A model generated the notes under the pieces. The model was not told where the DNA came from, made no database searches, and saw nothing but the letters and a program-made list of their open reading frames with translations. The translations under genes were made by a program, and so were the position numbers. A stretch of DNA of 18,710 bases, from positions 1 to 18,710 of the forward strand of contig CAMNHS010000012.1 in assembly GCA_946539635.1 (NCBI GenBank), in the 5' to 3' direction. Positions 12,690 to 18,710 of this stretch are shown here, piece by piece; the stretch's first letter is position 1; every line of letters starts with the position of its first letter. This DNA is from an uncultured Prevotellaceae bacterium (lineage in GTDB: Bacteria; Bacteroidota; Bacteroidia; Bacteroidales; Bacteroidaceae).

Positions 12690-14303
12690 TTAGAGTTTTG
12701 GACCTGCAGCAACCAGAGCTTTACCAGCCTCGTTACCTTCGTACTTCTTGAAGTTCTTGATGAAGCGTCCAGCCAAATCTTCAGCTTTCTTGTTCCACTC
12801 TGCTGCGTCAGCATATGTGTCACGAGGATCAAGAATGTTAGTATCAACACCTTCAAGCTCTGTTGGAACTTCGAAATCGAAGTAAGGAATCTTCTTTGTA
12901 GGAGCCTTCAGGATAGCACCACCCAGGATTGCGTCGATGATACCACGAGTATCCTTGATAGAGATACGCTTGCCTGTACCATTCCAACCAGTGTTAACGA
13001 GGTAAGCCTTAGCACCACTCTTCTCCATCTTCTTAACGAGTTCCTCAGCATACTTTGTTGGGTGTAGCTCAAGGAAAGCCTGTCCGAAGCAAGCAGAGAA
13101 AGTAGGAGTTGGCTCTGTGATACCACGCTCTGTACCAGCCAGTTTAGCTGTGAAGCCAGAGAGGAAATAGTACTTTGTCTGCTCTGGAGTCAGAATAGAT
13201 ACTGGAGGCAATACACCGAATGCGTCAGCAGAAAGGAAGATAACGTTCTTAGCATCTGGACCTGCACTCTTACCATTTACCTTCTGAGCAATCTTCTCGA
13301 TGTGGTCGATAGGATAAGATACACGAGTATTCTCTGTTACACTCTTGTCAGCGAAGTCAATCTTGCCATTAGCGTCAACAGTAACGTTCTCAAGCAGAGC
13401 GTCACGACGGATAGCGTTGTAGATGTCTGGTTCGCTCTCCTTGTCGAGGTTGATAACCTTAGCATAGCAGCCACCCTCGAGGTTGAATACGCCTTCATCA
13501 TCCCATCCGTGCTCATCGTCACCAATGAGGAGACGCTTTGGATCGGTAGAAAGAGTTGTCTTACCAGTACCAGAGAGTCCGAAGAAAATAGCAGTATTCT
13601 TACCTTCCATATCTGTGTTAGCAGAACAGTGCATAGAAGCGATGCCCTGAAGTGGAAGGTAGTAGTTCTGCATAGAGAACATACCCTTCTTCATCTCACC
13701 ACCATACCATGTGTTGATGATAACCTGCTCACGGCTTGTAGTGTTGAATGCTACACAAGTCTCAGAGTTAAGGCCGAGTTCCTTGTAGTTCTCTACCTTT
13801 GCCTTAGAAGCGTTGTAGATTACGAAGTTAGGTTCAAACTTCTCCAACTCTTCCTTTGTTGGCTGAATGAACATATTTGTAACGAAGTGAGCCTGCCAAG
13901 CAACCTCAACAATGAAACGAACAGCAAGGCGAGTAGCTTCGTTAGCACCACAGAAAGCATCAACAACATAAAGGTTCTTGTTGCAGAGCTCTTTGATGGC
14001 GATATCCTTTACGCTAGCCCAAACCTCTTCAGACATTGGGTGGTTATCGTTCTTATACTCTTCTGTTGTCCACCATACCTTGTCCTTGCTCTGTGCGTCA
14101 CAAACGATATACTTATCCTTAGGAGAACGACCTGTGTAGATACCTGTCATTACGTTAACAGCGTTCAGCTCAGTGTTCTGACCCTTATCATAGCCAGTCA
14201 AGCCTGCCTTTGTTTCCTCTGCAAACAGAGTCTCATACGAAGGATTGTGAGCAATCACAGTAGAACCTGTGATGCCATACTTTGTCAAATCTAATGTTGC
14301 CAT
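12690..14303 (-). CDS. pckA: phosphoenolpyruvate carboxykinase (ATP)
   Basis: A cytoplasmic enzyme interconverting oxaloacetate + ATP and PEP + CO2 + ADP. In succinate-forming Bacteroidota it commonly runs in the carboxylating direction and makes ATP. The 537-residue length is usual for the ATP-dependent class. Visible motifs are [11 protein letters not shown] (57-67, substrate/phosphate binding), [12 protein letters not shown] (199-210), the P-loop [12 protein letters not shown] (241-252) and the kinase-2 motif [12 protein letters not shown] (259-270). The Walker A form GLSGTGKTT marks the ATP, not GTP, type. It has its own promoter (TTTG, 18-base spacer, TACCTTTG) about 40 bases upstream of the ATG and a strong intrinsic terminator after the stop. 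Few codons read as stops on the complementary strand, which produces a long spurious antisense frame. This is a core metabolic gene with no sign of transfer. Confidence 0.98.
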   Translation of the reverse strand: MATLDLTKYGITGSTVIAHNPSYETLFAEETKAGLTGYDKGQNTELNAVNVMTGIYTGRSPKDKYIVCDAQSKDKVWWTTEEYKNDNHPMSEEVWASVKDIAIKELCNKNLYVVDAFCGANEATRLAVRFIVEVAWQAHFVTNMFIQPTKEELEKFEPNFVIYNASKAKVENYKELGLNSETCVAFNTTSREQVIINTWYGGEMKKGMFSMQNYYLPLQGIASMHCSANTDMEGKNTAIFFGLSGTGKTTLSTDPKRLLIGDDEHGWDDEGVFNLEGGCYAKVINLDKESEPDIYNAIRRDALLENVTVDANGKIDFADKSVTENTRVSYPIDHIEKIAQKVNGKSAGPDAKNVIFLSADAFGVLPPVSILTPEQTKYYFLSGFTAKLAGTERGITEPTPTFSACFGQAFLELHPTKYAEELVKKMEKSGAKAYLVNTGWNGTGKRISIKDTRGIIDAILGGAILKAPTKKIPYFDFEVPTELEGVDTNILDPRDTYADAAEWNKKAEDLAGRFIKNFKKYEGNEAGKALVAAGPKL

Positions 14304-14343
14304 AATTTTAATTTTATATTTACCTTAAAATGCGAATTTGGCG

Positions 14344-14373
14344 CAAAGGTACAAAAAATCCCCAAAATGCAAA
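14344..14373 (-). promoter_or_regulatory. pckA promoter (-33 and -7 elements)
   Basis: On the minus strand TTTG (14370-14373), an 18-base spacer and TACCTTTGCGC (-7 core at 14344-14351) match the Bacteroidota promoter pattern. It is the best-formed promoter in the window and gives a leader of roughly 30-40 bases, as expected for a strongly expressed housekeeping gene. Confidence 0.75.
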
Positions 14374-14454
14374 ACATTTCAGGGACTTTTATAAACACTA
14401 AGCAAAGAATCTTTCGATTTTTATGACATTTTGCAAAGTGAGTTTAGCAATTTT

Positions 14455-15438
14455 TTAATCTTCTTCTCTTTGCTCTACCCAATCAAAGTTTGAATCTCCC
14501 ATGTGTCCTATATATCCAATAAAGAACCAAAGATTTTTATTTGGATTGCCATCTTTGTCTTCTCCGTACAACACCTTGGAGATATTTACAAGCATCTCAT
14601 TAGGACGCTCTTTCTCTGATTGTATGCGCATTTCATAATCACAGTAATAGTTCATATACTGCAACGTCAGCCTACCCCAAACATTACTCATCTTGCCAGT
14701 ATTTGATGAGGCAATAGACTCAATCGTCTGAATAGCAGCCTCTGCTGTAGCTTTTTTGTCTGCAGCCATCTTGGAGAGTAGATTTTGTTTAACATACTTT
14801 ATTGCTTCAGCAAGATTGCTCTTATAAGAATATGCCACATCACCAAGAGTATATGAGCTATAGAAGGTATTCTGTTCGAAATCGTAGCTTGCAATTGAAG
14901 CACCTTGTTCTATCAATGGAATTCTTGATGTTTTGAAAGGAGCTATCGTTATAGCATTTTTTATCTCGCTAATCAATGTTCTCAACTCAGCTTTCTCATC
15001 GCTTGAGACACCACCATCTTCATTTACTGCATTGTATAATTTGAGTATCGGACTGTTCTCATAAACGTCCATAGGTATTGTTGTGTAGATATAGTTTCCT
15101 TCACTATCCTCAGCATAAGAACCATCAGCATTTTGAAGTCTATAGAAGAATGGAATCGTCAAGCGTATTTCACGTCCAGGAACAAAATCTACTACGGCAT
15201 ATCCCTCACTGGAGATATCTATTTTTATATTTCCTGGTACTGTGTCTATATCAATATTTATATTTTCTTCAGTAGAAATCTCATCCGCAGTATACAAGGA
15301 CATATAAAACGTACCTGAATAACTCAGGGTCTCTGTCTCAATCTTCAACTTATCTGCTTCCTTATCACAACTTGTCATAAGCATCAATGACAAGGCGAAG
15401 CAAGATACATATTTCAATATTTCCGAAATCTTTTTCAT
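14455..15438 (-). CDS. uncharacterised lipoprotein
   Basis: I do not recognise this family. The 327-residue product starts MKKISEILKYVSCF and has a lipobox LMLMTSC with the modified Cys at residue 24, so it should be a lipoprotein of the cell envelope. The N-terminal half (about 30-130) looks beta-rich, with acidic segments such as DEISTEENINIDIDT. A middle part (about 145-165 and 210-250) is helical and Lys/Ala-rich (NLAEAIKYVKQNLLSKMAAD). The C-terminal region contains WGRLTLQYMNYYCDYEMRIQ and ends in EQREED. No enzyme motif is visible. It lies 13 bases after the PAP2-barrel gene and is almost certainly co-transcribed with it, so the two may work together in the outer membrane. No clear terminator was found after its stop codon. 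Confidence 0.85.
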   Translation of the reverse strand: MKKISEILKYVSCFALSLMLMTSCDKEADKLKIETETLSYSGTFYMSLYTADEISTEENINIDIDTVPGNIKIDISSEGYAVVDFVPGREIRLTIPFFYRLQNADGSYAEDSEGNYIYTTIPMDVYENSPILKLYNAVNEDGGVSSDEKAELRTLISEIKNAITIAPFKTSRIPLIEQGASIASYDFEQNTFYSSYTLGDVAYSYKSNLAEAIKYVKQNLLSKMAADKKATAEAAIQTIESIASSNTGKMSNVWGRLTLQYMNYYCDYEMRIQSEKERPNEMLVNISKVLYGEDKDGNPNKNLWFFIGYIGHMGDSNFDWVEQREED

Positions 15439-15451
15439 AATCTTAACTTTT

Positions 15452-17143
15452 TTAGAACAGCACCGTCATTGAGGCACCTAGTGTGTAGGAATTAATACGT
15501 TGTTTAAATTTAAATTGTGATGATGTAGCTGCCATATCTTTAGCAAATATGTTATAAGGATTATACTCTACATCAAATTCCGGCTTCGCAAAATCATAGT
15601 CAAAGAAAGCGCTGACTGCAACACCATTCTTCAAAGAGTATGTATAGTGAACACCAACGGTGAAATCGTCACTATTTGTCTTGTCGATGTACATTGCATC
15701 ACCATAGTAAGTAACATCTCTTGACTCGCCTGTCTGCTGATTAACAAATCGTGTATCATAAGCTGCCATCAGGTCTAAAGAGCCAAAGAAACGGCGTCCA
15801 TAGAGAGCTTTGAAGTTCAGATTGTGTCTTGGGTTGATAGGCCATGCGGCATATACACCAAGATTGAAGTCAACAAGAGACCATACATCTGATACAGAAG
15901 AAGAGTTATAACGACGATTCATATGGTCATCATAAGAATATAAGCCTTCTGCTGTAACAGGAGCTGTAGTGATGCGAGCACGAGCACCTACTCCTATGTA
16001 CTTGTTAATAAAATATGCAGCTTCTGCACCAACAGTGGTACCTGTAGCTACTTTAATCTTTGGTGATACACCTTCTCCATATGCAGGTCCTGCCTCGCCA
16101 TAGTTTGTGTAAGTACGCTCTTTTGCATTGTAATTATCAGGAATACGGAAAGGATTACCATTGCGATTTACCTGATAGAAGTCATCGCTACCATCGAAGT
16201 CATACAGATTAGTGTATGTGAGGAAATCGGTATTTGTCGGCAAATTCAGGTTATTTGTAAACTGCATACCCAGTTCTAATCTGAAGAAACTTGGGTTCTG
16301 CCACATATCTCCTGCACCCTGACGAGGTTCTCTCAAGATACGTTTTTTCTTGAATATGAAGTCACCCATCATATAACCCAAGTCGGTAGAAATCACACCA
16401 ATACCAGCACCAACCAATATATCACTTATCCAGTGGCGATTATTGAGGGTACGCATGATACCTGTTGTTGTAGCACATCCATAAGCAAGAACAGACCACC
16501 AAGGAGAGCGTGTCAAACCATATTCCTTATGCATGATGGTAGCAGCAACGAAGGCTGTAGCAGTATGTCCTGAAGGGAATGAGTTTGCTGTGGAACCATC
16601 TGGACGCATCTCCTTAGCAGAGTATTTTATGACATTTGTGAACAAAGCCATAAATCCGTAAGACATTGCACCACTTGCAAGATAGCGCCAATGGTCACTA
16701 CGACCTTCATAGCCAGCAAAGTTCATTGCTGTTGTTGCAATCAAAGGAACATGCTGCAACCAGTCATCCATACGATTCTTGTAAGAAGGTATGAAATTGT
16801 TACGAGCTGCGCGAAAGTTCTTCTTATCTGCCTTGGCGATAAAACCGAATGCAAGAAGTGGTATAGATGTTATCTCCCATTCCTTAAGTGGTGTATATAC
16901 ACCATACTTGTTTTCTGCTGCCTTCCTGCTTGCTTCACTACCTATTGCTGTAGCAAGATTTGGATCAAGAACTACTTTCTGAGATGGGATCTCAAACATG
17001 TTGGAAGAATGATACTCCAAAGGACTTTCACTGTTAGCTAAGGCTTCCTCCACAGTTGGAGCAGCCTCTTCTGGAATAAAATTCTCCTCAGCATTCACGC
17101 CAACACTAAACAGAAGTGTCGAGAATAACAAAAGAGTTTTCAT
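15452..17143 (-). CDS. PAP2-family phosphatase fused to a predicted outer-membrane beta-barrel
   Basis: This is a 563-residue secreted protein with a signal peptide at 1-18 (MKTLLLFSTLLFSVGVNA). Residues about 85-265 carry the type 2 phosphatidic acid phosphatase motifs in order: KYSAKEMRP (173-181), SFPSGHTAT (188-196) and RTLNNRHWISD (231-241) with Arg231, His237 and Asp241. All catalytic residues are present. Such enzymes dephosphorylate lipid phosphates such as phosphatidate, undecaprenyl diphosphate or lipid A. From about residue 288 the sequence changes to alternating aromatic/polar strands with Tyr/Asn-rich turns and ends in Phe (LGASMTVLF), as in outer-membrane barrels. The combination suggests a phosphatase held at the outer membrane with its active domain in the periplasm; this placement is inferred. 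It heads a two-gene unit with the downstream lipoprotein and is transcribed away from the histidine phosphatase. Confidence 0.9.
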   Translation of the reverse strand: MKTLLLFSTLLFSVGVNAEENFIPEEAAPTVEEALANSESPLEYHSSNMFEIPSQKVVLDPNLATAIGSEASRKAAENKYGVYTPLKEWEITSIPLLAFGFIAKADKKNFRAARNNFIPSYKNRMDDWLQHVPLIATTAMNFAGYEGRSDHWRYLASGAMSYGFMALFTNVIKYSAKEMRPDGSTANSFPSGHTATAFVAATIMHKEYGLTRSPWWSVLAYGCATTTGIMRTLNNRHWISDILVGAGIGVISTDLGYMMGDFIFKKKRILREPRQGAGDMWQNPSFFRLELGMQFTNNLNLPTNTDFLTYTNLYDFDGSDDFYQVNRNGNPFRIPDNYNAKERTYTNYGEAGPAYGEGVSPKIKVATGTTVGAEAAYFINKYIGVGARARITTAPVTAEGLYSYDDHMNRRYNSSSVSDVWSLVDFNLGVYAAWPINPRHNLNFKALYGRRFFGSLDLMAAYDTRFVNQQTGESRDVTYYGDAMYIDKTNSDDFTVGVHYTYSLKNGVAVSAFFDYDFAKPEFDVEYNPYNIFAKDMAATSSQFKFKQRINSYTLGASMTVLF

Positions 17144-17191
17144 AAGTTTTTATTTTTGATTTTTTATGTTAGATTTTTACAATTCTGTTTG

Positions 17192-17222
17192 CAAAAATAC
17201 AAAAAAATATTAAAAAAACAAC
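17192..17222 (-). promoter_or_regulatory. promoter of the PAP2-barrel/lipoprotein unit
   Basis: On the minus strand TATTTTTGC (-7 core at 17192-17199) is preceded after a 19-base spacer by GTTG (17219-17222), close to the TTTG expected at -33. It lies about 48 bases upstream of the PAP2 start. The AT-rich surroundings make chance matches easier. Confidence 0.5.
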
Positions 17223-17242
17223 ATGATTCCCAAAAAAATTAT

Positions 17243-17250
17243 TACTTTTG
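17243..17250 (+). promoter_or_regulatory. -7 promoter element of the histidine phosphatase gene
   Basis: The plus strand reads TACTTTTG, fitting TAnnTTTG, 34 bases upstream of the ATG at 17285. No -33 TTTG is seen. With the divergent element at 17192-17199 it makes the 141-base gap a two-way promoter region. Confidence 0.5.
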
Positions 17251-17284
17251 TCAACATCTTGTTAAAAAATAAGCATTTATATCT

Positions 17285-18619
17285 ATGAAAAAAACAATTT
17301 TTTCCTTATTCCTTCTATTTTTTGCACTTTGTGCTATTGCGCAGAATGCTCGTGAAGAAATAAAAGTTAATCCTTATCTTGGAGGCGACAATTATACAGC
17401 CTACCAAGAACCTACCAAACCGCTATCCCCTACCCCAGAGGGATACGAAGTGTGCTATTTCTCCCATTACGGTCGTCACGGCTCCAGATATCTTATAGGA
17501 AAATCAGCTTATGACACTCCTGTAAAGGTACTTCAGGCAGCTCATGATGCCGGTCAGCTGACAGAAAAGGGAGAGGATGTTCTTAAGAAATGTATTGCTA
17601 TCAGGAAAGATGCCCAAGGTCGCATAGAAGAGCTTACACCACTGGGAGCCCAGCAGCATAGGGGTATTGCCAGAAGACTCAGCGAACGCTTTCCTGAGAT
17701 ATTCGGAAAGGACAATATTGTTGATGCCAAGAGCAGCACCATTATTCGCTGCATCCTCTCTATGGCAAACGAAATGGCAGAACTGCAGGGCAGAAACCCA
17801 AATCTGAATATAAAGATGGATGCTTCTGCTCATGATATGTATTACATTATTCAGGATGACAAGGAACTCCAGAAACAAAGGGCTCCACGCGGCTCTGAAG
17901 CAGAGAAGGCTCTGAATGCCTTCAGAAAAAGCAAGTTTGATGCTACTCGGGTTTTGAACACTCTTTTCAAGACTGAAGACTATTGGAAAGAAAACGTTGA
18001 GAAACCACACGATTTCATCGAAACAATACTGTGGAAAGTGGCTCAAGACCAGCAGAGCCTTGAACTGAGAAAGAATTTCTCCCTGCTTGACATCTTTACC
18101 AATGATGAACTTTACAATATATGGCTTGGCAGAAATGCCGACTGGTACGTAAAATACGGCCCTTCAATGCTGAATGGCGGAACACAGATATATGTTCAGC
18201 GCAATCTTATAAAGAATATTATAGAAGAGACGGATGCCTCTCTTCCAAAACTCCTCAAGGACAGCAATGCCCGTCTTTCTGTTCCCTCTGCTCACATGCG
18301 CTTTGGTCACGAGGTGGTAGTAATGCCCACTGCATGCTTTATGAACCTCAATGGCGCTGGCACCATATACGATAGTCTCGATGACTTGGAGAAAAACAAG
18401 TGGTACAGCTACAAAATCTTCCCAATGGCAAGTAACATACAGATGGTTTTCTATCGTCCCACTACTCCTAATGCCAGTGTTGATGATGTCCTCGTGAAAT
18501 TCCTCCTCAACGAAGAGGAAGCTGATGTTCCTGACCTCAAGGCTGTTAAAGGTCCTTATTACAAATGGGCAGATGTAAAGAAATATTGGGAGAATAAACT
18601 CTCGAAATATAAGGAGTAA
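17285..18619 (+). CDS. secreted histidine-type phosphatase (phytase/MINPP-like)
   Basis: A 444-residue product with a signal peptide ending near residue 19 (LFLLFFALCAIAQ). The catalytic motif HYGRHGSRYL lies at 61-70: His65 is the expected phosphohistidine nucleophile, with Arg64 and Arg68 binding phosphate. TPLGAQQHRGIARRL (118-132) and SSTIIRCILSMANEM (150-164) are typical of the two-domain histidine acid phosphatases, which include phytases and multiple inositol polyphosphate phosphatases. The proton-donor region reads RFGHEVVVMP (339-348). The family usually has HD or HAE here, so Glu343 occupies the position of Asp in HD. The enzyme probably acts on organic phosphates in the periplasm or outside; the exact substrate is not readable. 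It starts behind its own -7 promoter element and ends before a strong terminator, so it is monocistronic. Confidence 0.92.
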   Translation: MKKTIFSLFLLFFALCAIAQNAREEIKVNPYLGGDNYTAYQEPTKPLSPTPEGYEVCYFSHYGRHGSRYLIGKSAYDTPVKVLQAAHDAGQLTEKGEDVLKKCIAIRKDAQGRIEELTPLGAQQHRGIARRLSERFPEIFGKDNIVDAKSSTIIRCILSMANEMAELQGRNPNLNIKMDASAHDMYYIIQDDKELQKQRAPRGSEAEKALNAFRKSKFDATRVLNTLFKTEDYWKENVEKPHDFIETILWKVAQDQQSLELRKNFSLLDIFTNDELYNIWLGRNADWYVKYGPSMLNGGTQIYVQRNLIKNIIEETDASLPKLLKDSNARLSVPSAHMRFGHEVVVMPTACFMNLNGAGTIYDSLDDLEKNKWYSYKIFPMASNIQMVFYRPTTPNASVDDVLVKFLLNEEEADVPDLKAVKGPYYKWADVKKYWENKLSKYKE

Positions 18620-18646
18620 ATCCTCAAAAACAAAATAACCTATCCC

Positions 18647-18683
18647 GCCTCGTTAGTTTTTCACTAACGGGGCTTTTGTTTTT
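18647..18683 (+). terminator. intrinsic terminator of the histidine phosphatase gene
   Basis: GCCTCGTTAGT, a 5-base loop and ACTAACGGGGC form an 11-bp stem with one G-T pair, followed by TTTTGTTTTT. It starts 27 bases after the stop codon. The stem and T-run are those of a strong Rho-independent terminator on the plus strand. Confidence 0.92.
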
Positions 18684-18710
18684 AAATGCTTATTCCTTTT
18701 CTGTTTCAGG

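Noticed and set aside
13302..14294. A 330-codon open frame on the plus strand, antisense to pckA
   Set aside because: It lies wholly within the strongly supported pckA gene; its product has no recognisable motif. Biased codon use in pckA explains the lack of stops.
17504..18046. A 180-codon minus-strand frame antisense to the histidine phosphatase
   Set aside because: It is contained in a gene with clear catalytic motifs and has no promoter or recognisable product.

Overview
The window looks like a chromosome segment of a polysaccharide-degrading member of the Bacteroidota, most likely Prevotella/Segatella or a close relative. The evidence is AT-rich DNA, secreted glycosidases typical of polysaccharide utilisation loci, promoters with the Bacteroidota -7 signature TAnnTTTG, few Shine-Dalgarno sequences, a Bacteroides/Piromyces-type 438-residue xylose isomerase, and an ATP-type PEP carboxykinase. 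Genus-level placement is an inference.

Left part (1-11.3 kb), all on the minus strand: a xylan utilisation block. Reading in the direction of transcription, there is a secreted GH43 enzyme with its own leader. Then, from a promoter near 9474-9481, comes a tight five-gene set: GH115 alpha-glucuronidase, xylulokinase (xylB), xylose isomerase (xylA), a multidomain GH98 glycosidase, and a CE6-like acetylesterase that runs off the left edge. Gaps are 31-38 bases, and the last pair overlaps by 44 bases. Together the products could strip methylglucuronic acid, arabinose/xylose and acetyl groups from glucuronoarabinoxylan, cut its backbone, and turn the released xylose into xylulose 5-phosphate. No SusC/SusD pair, transporter or regulator of the locus lies inside the window; they may be beyond position 1 or elsewhere.

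Middle (11.45-14.35 kb), minus strand: pckA (ATP-dependent PEP carboxykinase, central to succinate-forming fermentation) with a well-formed promoter and terminator, followed by an nhaC-type Na+/H+ antiporter. The antiporter's start codon sits directly behind the pckA terminator, and its N-terminus looks short for the family.

Right part (14.45-18.7 kb): a minus-strand pair made of a PAP2 phosphatase fused to a predicted outer-membrane beta-barrel and an unrecognised lipoprotein. Divergent from it is a secreted histidine-type phosphatase of the phytase/MINPP kind on the plus strand, ending in a clear intrinsic terminator.

No tRNA, rRNA, CRISPR array, insertion sequence or prophage gene was seen. 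No gene-free stretch exceeds 300 bases; the longest (about 279 bases, 11175-11453) holds candidate promoters and a terminator-like hairpin. Nothing here is clearly a new system. The most unusual points are the polymer-to-xylulose-5-phosphate operon built around GH98, the hairpin in the GH43 leader, the pckA terminator/nhaC start arrangement, the PAP2-barrel fusion and an altered catalytic motif in the histidine phosphatase.
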